In this document: one piece after another, positions 46,466-55,220 of the stretch
Numbering within the stretch: position 1 is the stretch's first letter
Layout: each line of letters opens with the position of its first letter
Source of the DNA: Falsirhodobacter sp. alg1
GTDB lineage: Bacteria > Pseudomonadota > Alphaproteobacteria > Rhodobacterales > Rhodobacteraceae
NCBI RefSeq assembly: GCF_000739715.2
Contig: NZ_BBJC02000004.1
Coordinates: forward strand, 83,131-147,130
Direction: 5' to 3'
DNA: 64,000 nt
Program-made: the position numbers and the translations under genes
Notes under the pieces: model-generated
Seen by the model: only the letters and a program-made list of their open reading frames with translations
Databases searched by the model: none
What the model was told of the DNA's origin: nothing

Positions 46466-46472
46466 CTTCCCC

Positions 46473-47639
46473 ATGTCGCGTAAAGACTACATTTTTACAT
46501 CCGAATCTGTGTCGGAGGGCCACCCCGATAAGGTTTGCGACCGCATTTCCGATGCGATCCTCGATGCCTTCCTGACGCAGGAGCCGATGGCACGCGTTGC
46601 CTGCGAAACCTTTGCCACCACCAATCAGGTGGTCGTGGGGGGTGAGGTCGGCCTGTCCGATCCGGTTCTTCTGGATGAATATATGGGCCGTATCGAGGGC
46701 ATTGTCCGCGACTGCGTCAAGGATATCGGGTACGAACAGGACAAGTTCCACTGGAACACCCTGAATGTCCTGAACCTGCTGCACCCGCAATCCGCCCATA
46801 TCTCCCAAGGGGTCGACCGGGACGGTGCGGGCGATCAGGGCATCATGTTCGGCCATGCGATCAACGAGACGGACGCGCTTATGCCCGCGCCGATCCATTA
46901 TTCCCATGCCATCCTTCGCCGCCTGGCCGAAGCGCGGAAATCGGGGGCCGAGCCGACGCTGGGGCCGGATGCAAAATCGCAGCTTTCGTTGCGCTACGAG
47001 AATGGCAAACCGGTCGAGGTCACGTCGCTGGTGCTTTCGACCCAGCATCTGCATGAACACCAGACGTCGGACGATATTCGCGGCATCATCGAACCCTATA
47101 TCCGCGAAGTGCTGCCCGCAGGCTGGCTGACCGACAAGACCGAATGGTGGGTGAACCCCACGGGTACGTTCGTCATCGGCGGACCGGATGGCGATGCGGG
47201 GCTGACTGGCCGCAAGATCATCGTGGATACCTATGGCGGTGCGGCACCGCATGGCGGCGGCGCATTCTCGGGCAAGGATCCGACCAAGGTTGACCGGTCG
47301 GCCGCTTATGCGGCACGCTATCTTGCGAAGAACGTCGTTGCGGCAGGCTTGGCCGAGCGGTGCACGATCCAGATTTCCTATGCGATCGGTGTGGCAAAGC
47401 CGCTTTCGGTCTATGTGGATACCTATGGCACCGGCAGTGTCGATCCGGCGGCAATCGAGGCGGCCATTCCGCGTGTGATGGATCTGTCGCCCCGCGGCAT
47501 CCGTGAGCATCTGGAACTGAACCGTCCGATCTATGCGCGTACGGCGGCCTATGGCCACTTCGGCCGTGCCCCCGAAGCCGATGGCGGCTTCAGCTGGGAA
47601 CGGACCGACCTGGCAAAGGCGCTGGCTGCGGCATTGTAA
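46473..47639 (+). CDS. metK: S-adenosylmethionine synthetase
   Basis: 388 residues. Makes SAM from methionine and ATP. Family motifs: [20 protein letters not shown] at the N-terminus, the [10 protein letters not shown] segment and the P-loop-like [16 protein letters not shown]. Start ATG at 46473, with its ribosome site held in the SAM/SAH riboswitch, giving product feedback. It is followed by a clear terminator. Confidence 0.96.
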   Translation: MSRKDYIFTSESVSEGHPDKVCDRISDAILDAFLTQEPMARVACETFATTNQVVVGGEVGLSDPVLLDEYMGRIEGIVRDCVKDIGYEQDKFHWNTLNVLNLLHPQSAHISQGVDRDGAGDQGIMFGHAINETDALMPAPIHYSHAILRRLAEARKSGAEPTLGPDAKSQLSLRYENGKPVEVTSLVLSTQHLHEHQTSDDIRGIIEPYIREVLPAGWLTDKTEWWVNPTGTFVIGGPDGDAGLTGRKIIVDTYGGAAPHGGGAFSGKDPTKVDRSAAYAARYLAKNVVAAGLAERCTIQISYAIGVAKPLSVYVDTYGTGSVDPAAIEAAIPRVMDLSPRGIREHLELNRPIYARTAAYGHFGRAPEADGGFSWERTDLAKALAAAL

Positions 47640-47665
47640 AAAGCACGAACCTTCGGGGGCGTGGT

Positions 47666-47698
47666 GCAGGACCGGGGATACCGGTCCTGCTTTCATTT
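47666..47698 (+). terminator. Rho-independent terminator of metK
   Basis: 10-bp perfect stem GCAGGACCGG / CCGGTCCTGC with GGATA loop and T-rich tail TTTCATTT. Confidence 0.88.
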
Positions 47699-47713
47699 CA
47701 AAGCAGGTTTTTC

Positions 47714-48196
47714 ATGCAACGAGCTGACTTCATCCAACCAGACGGGCTGATCCTTGATTTTGCAGCGGACAGCAAGGACGCTTTGTTGCGCCATCTTGCC
47801 GACCGCGTGGCCGAGGCGCGGGGCGTGGATGCGGAACAGTTGTTCAAGAAGCTGGCCAAACGAGAGAAGCTGGGCTCCACGGGAATCGGCGGCGGTGTTG
47901 CCCTGCCGCATTGTCCCTGTCCGGGGGTGCAGACACCTGCAATCGTTTTTGCCCGGCTGAAGCCTGCGATCGATTTTCAGGCCGTCGATGGCAAGAAGGT
48001 GGATCTGGTTCTGATGATCATCCTGCCGACGGAAAACCCGGCGCAACATCTGCCGGTCCTTTCCATGGCGGCACGCGTGTTCCGGCAGGAGGATGCGGTC
48101 AAAGCCTTGCGCAAGACGAATGATGTGGATGAAATATCGTCCATCTTCTCTCGGGCGCTGACGGCCGCTGTAGAAGAAAAACGGCTGGAGTCCTGA
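47714..48196 (+). CDS. PTS EIIA-type protein (PtsN/EIIA-Ntr-like)
   Basis: 160 residues. PTS_EIIA type 2 domain over nearly the whole length; the phosphorylatable histidine is in [14 protein letters not shown] (about residue 66), preceded by [15 protein letters not shown]-Ntr proteins regulate K+ transport and other functions through NPr/EI-Ntr. It lies between the metK terminator and trmD, 2 bp from the trmD start, so it is likely first gene of the trmD-rplS-rpmE unit; this is an unusual neighbour for ptsN. Confidence 0.85.
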   Translation: MQRADFIQPDGLILDFAADSKDALLRHLADRVAEARGVDAEQLFKKLAKREKLGSTGIGGGVALPHCPCPGVQTPAIVFARLKPAIDFQAVDGKKVDLVLMIILPTENPAQHLPVLSMAARVFRQEDAVKALRKTNDVDEISSIFSRALTAAVEEKRLES

Positions 48197-48198
48197 TC

Positions 48199-49014
48199 GT
48201 GACCGATACACCCCCCCTCAAATCCCACGGCCGTTTATCCATCAGCGCCTCGGCAAAGCCGCGGGATCTGATGGCGGACATGCGCGTCGTGGGGGCTTGG
48301 CGTGCCACGCTGGTGACCCTGTTCCCAGAGGCGTTTCCAGGAATACTGGGCCTTTCGCTGACCGGAAAGGCGCTGGAGCTGGGCCTTTGGGCGCTGGACA
48401 CGGTGGATCTGCGGACCTTCGGTGAGGGGCGTCACCGCAATGTGGATGACACACCTGCAGGGGGCGGGGCAGGGATGGTTCTGCGCCCCGATGTCGTCTC
48501 TCGCGCTTTGGACGCGGCGATCGAGGGGGCCCCGAAGGGCGCGCCGCTTGTCTATCTGTCACCCCGCGGCAAGCGGTTCGATCAGGCCATGGCACAGCGC
48601 TGGTCAGAAGGGCCGGGCATCACCCTGCTGTGCGGCCGGTTCGAGGGCGTGGACCAGCGGGTGATCGACCATTACGGCATCGAAGAGGTGTCGCTGGGTG
48701 ATTTCGTCTTGACGGGTGGCGAGATTGCTGCGCAGGCCTTGATCGATGCGACGGTTCGTCTTATACCGCGCGTCATCGGGAATCATGCGTCGACCGAAGA
48801 GGAGTCCTTTTCGGACGGTCTTCTTGAGTTTCCACACTATACCAAACCTTCGGTCTGGCAGGGCCGCGAGATACCGGAAGTGCTTCTGTCCGGACATCAC
48901 GCGAATATATCCCGTTGGCGGAAGGACGCGGCCGAAAGGCTGACAAAGGAACGCAGGCCTGATCTCTGGCGGGCTTACTGTGCGGCGCATGGTAGGGACC
49001 CGGGCGAAGACTGA
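48199..49014 (+). CDS. trmD: tRNA (guanine-37-N1)-methyltransferase
   Basis: 271 residues. SPOUT fold with a trefoil knot: [20 protein letters not shown], the [12 protein letters not shown] loop, [20 protein letters not shown], and the [19 protein letters not shown] motif. A 33-residue extension ([20 protein letters not shown]) precedes the standard start; I believe related rhodobacteria carry it. GTG start at 48199. The usual partners rpsP and rimM are not upstream. Confidence 0.93.
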   Translation: MTDTPPLKSHGRLSISASAKPRDLMADMRVVGAWRATLVTLFPEAFPGILGLSLTGKALELGLWALDTVDLRTFGEGRHRNVDDTPAGGGAGMVLRPDVVSRALDAAIEGAPKGAPLVYLSPRGKRFDQAMAQRWSEGPGITLLCGRFEGVDQRVIDHYGIEEVSLGDFVLTGGEIAAQALIDATVRLIPRVIGNHASTEEESFSDGLLEFPHYTKPSVWQGREIPEVLLSGHHANISRWRKDAAERLTKERRPDLWRAYCAAHGRDPGED

Positions 49015-49072
49015 GAGCAATGAGGCGGCACCAACTTCGTGGAACAAACCACGGGCACAGAAAGGATATGCG

Positions 49073-49444
49073 ATGAACCTTATCGCGCAGATCGAGGCGG
49101 AACAGATCGCCGAACTCGGCAAGACCATTCCGGATTTCAAAGCGGGTGACACCATCCGTGTTGGCTACAAGGTAACCGAGGGCACCCGCTCGCGTGTGCA
49201 GGCCTACGAAGGCGTTTGCATCTCGCGCAAGGGCGGCGCTACGGTTGCTGCATCGTTTACCGTACGCAAGATTTCGTTCGGTGAAGGCGTGGAACGTGTA
49301 TTCCCCCTTTACTCGACGAACATCGAGACGATCGAGGTTGTTCGTCGTGGCCGTGTTCGCCGCGCCAAACTGTACTACCTCCGCTCGCGTCGTGGTAAAT
49401 CGGCACGTATTGCCGAAGACACCAATTACAAAGCCAAAGCCTGA
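49073..49444 (+). CDS. rplS: 50S ribosomal protein L19
   Basis: 123 residues: [40 protein letters not shown], and [20 protein letters not shown]. Start ATG at 49073 with AAAGGA upstream. Located between trmD and rpmE. Confidence 0.96.
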   Translation: MNLIAQIEAEQIAELGKTIPDFKAGDTIRVGYKVTEGTRSRVQAYEGVCISRKGGATVAASFTVRKISFGEGVERVFPLYSTNIETIEVVRRGRVRRAKLYYLRSRRGKSARIAEDTNYKAKA

Positions 49445-49455
49445 GGATTGGACCG

Positions 49456-49677
49456 ATGAAAAAAGAGACCCATCCCGACTACCACATGATCAGCGTGAAG
49501 ATGACCGACGGTACCGTTTACCAGGTCCACTCCACCTGGGGCAAAGACGGCGACCAGATGGCGCTGGACATCGACCCGCTTGCGCACCCGGCATGGACCG
49601 GCGGCAACGCCCGTCTGATGGACACCGGCGGCCGTGTGTCGAAGTTCAAAAACAAATACTCCGGTCTCGGTTTCTGA
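49456..49677 (+). CDS. rpmE: 50S ribosomal protein L31 (cysteine-free)
   Basis: 73 residues: [20 protein letters not shown], then [20 protein letters not shown] and [13 protein letters not shown]. It has no cysteines, so it is the zinc-independent (C-minus) type of L31. Eleven bp after rplS; followed by a terminator. Confidence 0.94.
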   Translation: MKKETHPDYHMISVKMTDGTVYQVHSTWGKDGDQMALDIDPLAHPAWTGGNARLMDTGGRVSKFKNKYSGLGF

Positions 49678-49702
49678 GACTGCCGATCTCCGGATCGGGA
49701 AG

Positions 49703-49728
49703 GGGGCGCGGGAAACCGCGCCCCTTTT
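49703..49728 (+). terminator. Rho-independent terminator after rpmE
   Basis: 9-bp stem GGGGCGCGG / CCGCGCCCC, GAAA tetraloop, then TTTT. Confidence 0.9.
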
Positions 49729-49816
49729 GCATTGCCGGGTACAGTTCTTTCCCATGCCTCTTGCGTGATGGTGCGTCAGCCGTTAGCGAAAATGTGATGG
49801 CAGAGGGGGCGGTTGC

Positions 49817-50626
49817 GTGGCGCATATCATTGTCGTGGGCAACGAAAAGGGCGGGTCGGGCAAATCGACCACCTGCATGCATGTGGCAACCGCATTGGTG
49901 CGTATGGGCCATCGTGTCGGCGCACTGGATCTGGATGTCCGCCAGCGCAGCTTTGGCCGCTATACCGAGAACCGCGCCGCCTTTCTGAAGCGGGCCGAGA
50001 TCGATCTGCCCAGCCCGCATTACCTTGTCCTGCCCGAAGTGGACGAGGCGGCATTGGCTCCGGGCGAGAATGTCATGGATCGCCGGCTGGCCGAGGGTGT
50101 GGCGCAACTGGAACCGGTTTCGGATTTCATCCTGATCGACTGCCCCGGATCGCATACACGGCTGAGCCAGGTGGCGCATACGCTGGCCGATACGCTGATT
50201 ACCCCCCTGAATGACAGTTTTGTCGATTTCGACCTTCTGGCGCGGATCGATACGGAAACCGGTAAGGTGATCGGTCCGTCGATCTATTCCGAGATGGTGT
50301 GGAATGCGCGGCAGATGCGGGCGCAGGCGGGGTTGAAGCCCATCGACTGGATCGTCTTGCGCAACCGCCTGGGGGCGCAGCAGATGCATAACAAGAAAAA
50401 GGTCGGCGCCGCGCTGGAGGATCTGGCCCGCCGCATCGGCTTTCGCGTAGCCCCCGGCTTTTCCGAGCGGGTAATTTTCCGCGAGCTGTTTCCACGCGGT
50501 CTGACGCTGCTGGATCTGAAGGATATGGGGGTGGAGAACCTTAATATGTCCAACCTCGCCGCCCGTCAGGAGGTCCGCGATCTGGTCGGGGAATTGCAGC
50601 TTCCGGGTGTGACCGTTACGTTCTAG
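49817..50626 (+). CDS. mipZ: Division-plane positioning ATPase MipZ
   Basis: 269 residues. ParA/MinD-type ATPase: deviant Walker A VVGNEKGGSGKSTTCMHVAT, LDLDVRQRSFGRYTENR, Walker B FILIDCPGSHTRLSQVAHTL, then DWIVLRNRLG. These match MipZ, which forms a gradient from the ParB-bound poles and inhibits FtsZ. GTG start at 49817. Its last 11 bp overlap the convergent ArsR-type gene. Confidence 0.9.
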   Translation: MAHIIVVGNEKGGSGKSTTCMHVATALVRMGHRVGALDLDVRQRSFGRYTENRAAFLKRAEIDLPSPHYLVLPEVDEAALAPGENVMDRRLAEGVAQLEPVSDFILIDCPGSHTRLSQVAHTLADTLITPLNDSFVDFDLLARIDTETGKVIGPSIYSEMVWNARQMRAQAGLKPIDWIVLRNRLGAQQMHNKKKVGAALEDLARRIGFRVAPGFSERVIFRELFPRGLTLLDLKDMGVENLNMSNLAARQEVRDLVGELQLPGVTVTF

Positions 50627-50993
50627 ACAATGCCTGGGCAAGGAAGCGTTCAAAGTCGTCCAGATCGACCGGCTCGAACTGCCCGAAGCCCTGCATCCAG
50701 ACCGAGGCCGCCCGCAACGCATCCGGCTCCAGCTTGCACCATCGCAGACGTCCGCGTTTTTCCTGGCTGATCAGACCTGCCTCTGCCAGTACGGCAAGGT
50801 GCTTCGAGATTGCCGCCAGCGACATGGAAAAGGGCGCCGCCACATCTGTGACGGCCATGTCATCCTCCAGCAGCATCGCCAGAATCGCCCGACGTGTCGG
50901 ATCGGCAAGGGCGGCAAAGACATGGTCAAGCGAGGGGATCATGCCCGTATTTGCGCTGTGGATACCCTCTTGGTCAACCAAGGGGTTTAGCAT
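50616..50993 (-). CDS. ArsR-family HTH regulator
   Basis: About 125 residues. Winged helix: DHVFAALADPTRRAILAMLL, MSLAAISKHLAVLAEAGLIS, KRGRLRWCKLEPDALRAA. No metal-site cysteine pair (only C88 in RLRWCKLEP), so not an obvious metal sensor; resembles the ArsR type that accompanies SRPBCC proteins, but no such gene is here. ATG at 50993 or GTG at 50999. The 151 bp to atpI contain the atp promoter and probably its own. Confidence 0.82.
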   Translation of the reverse strand: MLNPLVDQEGIHSANTGMIPSLDHVFAALADPTRRAILAMLLEDDMAVTDVAAPFSMSLAAISKHLAVLAEAGLISQEKRGRLRWCKLEPDALRAASVWMQGFGQFEPVDLDDFERFLAQALSRT

Positions 50994-51088
50994 CGCCACT
51001 GTTCATGCCCTGCGACAAAGCGGCGCGTGAGGGCGCTTATGTATAAATATGTATACTTTACATAGTTTTGCACGATTTCTCGCGTTGC

Positions 51089-51117
51089 TTGACTTAATAG
51101 GCGCGCGCAAGTAGCAC
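51089..51117 (+). promoter_or_regulatory. Likely promoter of the atpI-atpB-atpE-atpX-atpF operon
   Basis: TTGACT at 51089-51094 and TAGCAC at 51112-51117, spacing 17 bp, about 27 bp before the atpI ATG. Confidence 0.5.
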
Positions 51118-51144
51118 TCTCGTAACTGTGAAAGGGACGTGCTC

Positions 51145-51480
51145 ATGGCCGACGAACCCGACACCGAGCGTATGCGGGCCTTTGAGGCCCGCCTTGCGAA
51201 GGTAAGGAAGTCGACAGAGCCGAAGCGATCCGGTGCAACGGGTGAGGCACTATCGGCGGGTGAGGTCGGTTGGCGCATGGTGACAGAGCTTGTCGCCGGA
51301 TTGCTGATCGGGTTCGGGATCGGATATGGCCTTGATGTGCTGTTCGGTACATTGCCGCTGTTCCTGGTGATCTTCACGCTGCTTGGCTTTGTTGCCGGGG
51401 TGCGGACCATGATGCGGACTGCCAGCGCTGTGCAGGCCAGTCAGACGGCGGATGCGTCCGCCCCGAAGGAAGGAAACTGA
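51145..51480 (+). CDS. atpI: ATP synthase protein I (AtpI)
   Basis: 111 residues. Two membrane helices (about 45-65 and 70-90; WRMVTELVAGLLIGFGIGYG) following a charged head; the AtpI/ATPase_gene1 family helps c-ring assembly. ATG at 51145 after AAAGGGA. It starts the F0 operon and is 3 bp from atpB. Confidence 0.87.
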   Translation: MADEPDTERMRAFEARLAKVRKSTEPKRSGATGEALSAGEVGWRMVTELVAGLLIGFGIGYGLDVLFGTLPLFLVIFTLLGFVAGVRTMMRTASAVQASQTADASAPKEGN

Positions 51481-51483
51481 AGC

Positions 51484-52236
51484 GTGGCGACGGGAACGGA
51501 GAGCACAGGGTTCGCAATTCATCCGATGGACCAATTCGTGGTTCGTCCGCTGTTCAGCGATGCCCCGATCCAATGGTACACGGTGACGAACGTCACGCTG
51601 TGGCTGGCGATCGCCGTCTTGTGTGTTCTGGCGCTGATGGTGTTCGGCACCAACCGCCGCGCCATGATTCCTTGCCGCAGCCAGTCCCTGGCCGAACTGG
51701 CCTATGGGATGGTGTACAACATGGTTGAGGAAGTGACGGGCCGCGAAGGCATCAAGTACTTCCCCTATGTCATGACATTGTTCCTCTTCGTTCTGTTCGC
51801 GAACCTTCTTGGCCTGATCCCGGCGTCCTTCACCACCACCAGCCATGTGGCCGTGACCGCAACGCTGGCCCTGATCGTGTTTCTGAGCGTGACCATTCTC
51901 GGTTTCGTCAACAAGGGGCCGGGCTTCCTGAAGATGTTCTGGGTTGAATCGGCGCCGCTGCCAGTCCGTCCGGTTCTGGCCGTGATCGAGCTGATTTCCT
52001 ACTTCGTGCGCCCTGTCAGCCATTCCATTCGTCTGGCGGGCAACCTGATGGCGGGCCACGCGGTTCTCAAGGTGTTTGCCGGCTTTGCCTCCATGGCGAT
52101 CATTTCGCCCGTGGCCGTCGGCGCCGTGACAGCAATCTACGGGCTTGAAACGCTTGTGGCTGTTGTCCAGGCCTATGTCTTTACCATTCTGACCTGTGTT
52201 TATCTGCGTGATGCAGTGGGTGAAAACCACCACTAA
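51484..52236 (+). CDS. atpB: ATP synthase F0 subunit a
   Basis: 250 residues, five to six membrane helices. The stator arginine is in [20 protein letters not shown] (helix 4), and LEEVTGREG-like [20 protein letters not shown] marks the alphaproteobacterial type. Forms the proton half-channels with the c-ring. GTG start at 51484, 3 bp from the atpI stop. Confidence 0.95.
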   Translation: MATGTESTGFAIHPMDQFVVRPLFSDAPIQWYTVTNVTLWLAIAVLCVLALMVFGTNRRAMIPCRSQSLAELAYGMVYNMVEEVTGREGIKYFPYVMTLFLFVLFANLLGLIPASFTTTSHVAVTATLALIVFLSVTILGFVNKGPGFLKMFWVESAPLPVRPVLAVIELISYFVRPVSHSIRLAGNLMAGHAVLKVFAGFASMAIISPVAVGAVTAIYGLETLVAVVQAYVFTILTCVYLRDAVGENHH

Positions 52237-52284
52237 CGCCGGTCCTTTCTTAACCCCTATTCCAAAATCTCAAGGAGAACGATC

Positions 52285-52521
52285 ATGGAAGGCGATATCG
52301 CACTAATGGGCGCATACATCGGTGCTGGTCTGGCCGCTATCGGCTGTGGCGCAGCAGGTATCGGTGTGGGCCACATCGCAGGCAACTTCCTGTCGGGCGC
52401 TCTGCGTAACCCGTCGGCAGCTGCTTCGCAAATGGCGAACCTCTTCGTCGGCATCGCGTTTGCCGAAGCTCTGGGCATCTTCGCGTTCCTTATCGCGCTG
52501 CTGCTGATGTTCGCGGTTTAA
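52285..52521 (+). CDS. atpE: ATP synthase F0 subunit c
   Basis: 78 residues, two-helix hairpin. Helix 1 [20 protein letters not shown], the polar loop ALRNPSAA, and the proton-carrying glutamate in [19 protein letters not shown] (Glu about residue 60). An AAGGAGAACG site precedes the ATG. A small leader gap separates it from atpB. Confidence 0.96.
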   Translation: MEGDIALMGAYIGAGLAAIGCGAAGIGVGHIAGNFLSGALRNPSAAASQMANLFVGIAFAEALGIFAFLIALLLMFAV

Positions 52522-52600
52522 TCCACGACGCATACGATCTTTGGGCCGGAGGGGTGATTGTGCCCCTCCGGCCTGATCCTTGCCGCCGCGGAGGATAATC

Positions 52601-53143
52601 ATGGAACACGAAGTCGAAACCGTGACAGAGGCCGCTGCTGGTGACGCCCCCTATACGCAGGGCATGCCGCAGCTGAATTTTGAAAGCTGGCCGAACCAGA
52701 TCTTCTGGTTGCTGGTGGCTCTTGTCGCGATCTACCTTATCCTGACGCGTATCGCGTTGCCGCGTGTGGCCTCGGTTCTGGCCGAACGTCGCGGTGCGAT
52801 CACCAACGACCTGTTGGCCGCGGAAGAACTGAAGCTGAAAGCAAAATCTGCCGAAGCGGCCTATAACGCGGCGCTTGCCAAAGCGCGCGAAGAGGCAGCG
52901 GAAATCATTGCAGCGGCAAAGCGTGCTATGGATGCGGATCTGGCGGCTGCGATTGCAGAAGCCGATCGTGAAATCAGCAAGCGCACCGCAGCATCCGAGG
53001 CACGTATCAACGAGATCCATGCAGGTATGCGTGAAAGCGTGACAGAAGTCGCGACCGACACCGCATCCGCATTGGTTGCAGCGCTTGGCGGGCAGGCGGA
53101 CGACTCCGTCAAGGCCGCTGTCGCTGCCCATGTGAAAGGGTAA
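52601..53143 (+). CDS. atpX: ATP synthase F0 subunit b'
   Basis: 180 residues. N-terminal tail ([15 protein letters not shown]), one helix (about 30-50, [20 protein letters not shown]) then a long coiled coil (about 50-170; rich in Ala, Glu, Lys). First of two b-type genes, as in photosynthetic and related alphaproteobacteria, where b and b' form a heterodimeric stator. ATG at 52601 with GGAGG upstream; 4 bp before atpF. Confidence 0.92.
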   Translation: MEHEVETVTEAAAGDAPYTQGMPQLNFESWPNQIFWLLVALVAIYLILTRIALPRVASVLAERRGAITNDLLAAEELKLKAKSAEAAYNAALAKAREEAAEIIAAAKRAMDADLAAAIAEADREISKRTAASEARINEIHAGMRESVTEVATDTASALVAALGGQADDSVKAAVAAHVKG

Positions 53144-53147
53144 GAGG

Positions 53148-53705
53148 ATGAAAAAGCTGTCCATCGGTCTTTCCCTTCTGGCAACGCCGGCGCTGGCCGC
53201 GGGCCCGCATCCGTTCTTCTCGTTGTACAACACCAACCTGATCGTCGGCATCGCGTTTCTGCTGTTTCTGGCCATTCTGGTCTGGGCCAAGGTTCCGCAC
53301 CGTATTGCTGGCATGCTGGACAAGCGCGCCGGTGATATCCGCTCGGAACTGGATGAAGCGCGCGCGCTGCGCGAAGAGGCCAAGACCCTGCTTGCTTCGT
53401 ATGAGCGCAAGCAGAAAGAGGTTATGGAGCAATCCGAACGGATTGTTGCCAAAGCCCGCCAGGATGCGACCTATGCCGCAGAGCAGGCCAAGGTGTCCTT
53501 GGAAGAGACGATTACACGTCGTGTAAAGTCTGCCGAAGACCAGATCGCTGCTGCAGAGAAATCTGCTGTCAACGAGATCCGGGAGCAGGCAATCGAGGTT
53601 GCTGTTGCGGCCGCACGGGATGTGCTGGCCCGTCAGATGACCCCAGATGCGCGTTCGGCTTCGATCGACACGTCGCTGGATCAGGTTCAGGCAAAACTGC
53701 ACTGA
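53148..53705 (+). CDS. atpF: ATP synthase F0 subunit b
   Basis: 185 residues. Signal-like N-terminus (LSIGLSLLATPALAAGPHPF), one helix (about 28-48), then the coiled coil (KVPHRIAGMLDKRAGDIRSE; ELDEARALREEAKTLLASYE). Second b-type subunit of the stator. Ends the operon, followed by a strong bidirectional terminator. The F1 genes are not in the window. Confidence 0.93.
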   Translation: MKKLSIGLSLLATPALAAGPHPFFSLYNTNLIVGIAFLLFLAILVWAKVPHRIAGMLDKRAGDIRSELDEARALREEAKTLLASYERKQKEVMEQSERIVAKARQDATYAAEQAKVSLEETITRRVKSAEDQIAAAEKSAVNEIREQAIEVAVAAARDVLARQMTPDARSASIDTSLDQVQAKLH

Positions 53706-53721
53706 TTGCTGTAGATGATTT

Positions 53722-53755
53722 AAAAAAGGCCGGTCCCTCGGGGCCGGCCTTTTTC
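53722..53755. terminator. Bidirectional terminator between atpF and the OmpA-type gene
   Basis: AAAAAGGCCGG at the left pairs with CCGGCCTTTTT at the right (centre TCCCTCGGGG). The flanking A and T runs let it work for both converging genes. Confidence 0.9.
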
Positions 53756-53760
53756 GTTTG

Positions 53761-54423
53761 TTACTGGATCGGGCGGATCACGATATCCACGCGGCGGTTT
53801 TGCGCCCGGCCTGCGGCTGTATCGTTCGAGGCGATTGGCTGGCTCAGCCCTACGCCATAGGACGAGACGCGGTTCGACGGCACACCATTGCTGATCAGCG
53901 TGGAGGCGACCGCACCTGCGCGGCGTTCCGACAGGGACTGGTTGTAGGACGCGCTGCCGGTATTGTCGGTGTGACCGACAATCTGGATCGTGGAATTGGG
54001 GTACTGCATCAGGTTTTGCGAAACCGCACGCAGGTCCGAGAGCAGATCCGGGCGCAAGGATGCGCTGTCGGTGGCGAACAGGATGTCCTGCGGCATCGTC
54101 ACAACCAGCTCATTGCCGTTATTCGTGATGCCGATGTTGGATGATGTGGAAGCCCGGAGGGCTGCTGCCTGTTTGTCCATCTGGGCGCCGACTGCGCTGC
54201 CCAGGATTCCGCCTACGACTGCACCGGCGGCAATCTTGGCGCCGCGGTCGCTGCCTGATTGCGCGCCCAATGCACCGCCGATTACAGCGCCCACGGCAGT
54301 ACCCATGTTCGTACGCTGATTGGCGCTTGCGCTGGTGCCGACGCCCGTTCCGTAGGGGTCCTGACAGGCCGCAAGCGCGACAAGCGCCACGGTCGAGAGA
54401 AGGAGTGGTGCTTTGAATTTCAT
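53761..54423 (-). CDS. OmpA-family lipoprotein with glycine-zipper domain (YiaD-like)
   Basis: 220 residues. Lipobox LVALAAC (Cys20) after a signal peptide; a glycine-zipper region (about 40-85, GTAVGAVIGGALGAQSGS, GAVVGGILGSAVGAQ), then an OmpA peptidoglycan-binding domain (about 100-220; FATDSASLRPDLL, VGHTDNTGSASYNQSLSERR, NRRVDIVI). Anchors the outer membrane to the cell wall. Faces the atp operon end to end. Confidence 0.93.
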   Translation of the reverse strand: MKFKAPLLLSTVALVALAACQDPYGTGVGTSASANQRTNMGTAVGAVIGGALGAQSGSDRGAKIAAGAVVGGILGSAVGAQMDKQAAALRASTSSNIGITNNGNELVVTMPQDILFATDSASLRPDLLSDLRAVSQNLMQYPNSTIQIVGHTDNTGSASYNQSLSERRAGAVASTLISNGVPSNRVSSYGVGLSQPIASNDTAAGRAQNRRVDIVIRPIQ

Positions 54424-54575
54424 TCTGTCGCCTCGTAATTCAAGGACGGGCCGATTGCCCGCGTCGTGTATATATCAACGTCATCTGGCTATGGACAGTT
54501 CCCGTGCAGGGTCGGCGGGTTCACGCCAGCACTGCCGCGCTTGCGATGGGGCGGGGGCGCTGGCATATGGGGCGT

Positions 54576-55220
54576 ATGGCAAAACAGCTTCCCTATTCCG
54601 ATGTCCACGCAATCTTCTCGCGGTTCCACGAGATTGACCCCGAACCGAAGGGGGAACTGGACTATGTGAACGCCTATACCCTGCTGGTGGCGGTTGCGCT
54701 TTCGGCGCAGGCAACGGATGTGGGGGTGAACAAGGCTACAAGGGGCCTGTTCGCGCGGGTGACCACCCCGGCCCAGATGCTTGAATTCGGCGAAGAGCGG
54801 TTGCTGGACGCGATCAAGACGATCGGCCTGTTCCGCCAGAAAGCCAAGAATGTTATGAAGATGAGCCGCATTCTGGTGGACAGTTTCGGCGGAGAGGTTC
54901 CGTCATCCCGTGCTGCGCTGCAATCGCTGCCGGGGGTGGGGCGCAAAACGGCGAATGTGGTGCTGAACATGTGGTTCCACCAGCCGGCCATGGCGGTCGA
55001 TACCCATGTATTTCGCGTAGGCAACCGGACCGGCCTCGCACCCGGGCGTGATGTTGAAACCGTGGAGCGGGTTCTGGAAGACCAGCTTCCGGCCCAGTTC
55101 TCGCTTCATGCCCATCACTGGCTGATTCTCCACGGGCGTTATATCTGCCTTGCGCGGAAGCCCCGATGCGGGATCTGCCCCATTTATGAACACTGCTCTT
55201 ACGAGGAAAAGACCGCATGA
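54576..55220 (+). CDS. nth: Endonuclease III
   Basis: 214 residues. DNA glycosylase/AP lyase. HhH motif SLPGVGRKTANVVLNMWF with the catalytic Lys, catalytic Asp in AVDTHVFRVGNR, and the [4Fe-4S] pattern C-x6-C-x2-C-x5-C in CLARKPRCGICPIYEHC. ATG at 54576; upstream in-frame codons lack homology. Its stop overlaps the next gene (ATGA). Confidence 0.93.
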   Translation: MAKQLPYSDVHAIFSRFHEIDPEPKGELDYVNAYTLLVAVALSAQATDVGVNKATRGLFARVTTPAQMLEFGEERLLDAIKTIGLFRQKAKNVMKMSRILVDSFGGEVPSSRAALQSLPGVGRKTANVVLNMWFHQPAMAVDTHVFRVGNRTGLAPGRDVETVERVLEDQLPAQFSLHAHHWLILHGRYICLARKPRCGICPIYEHCSYEEKTA

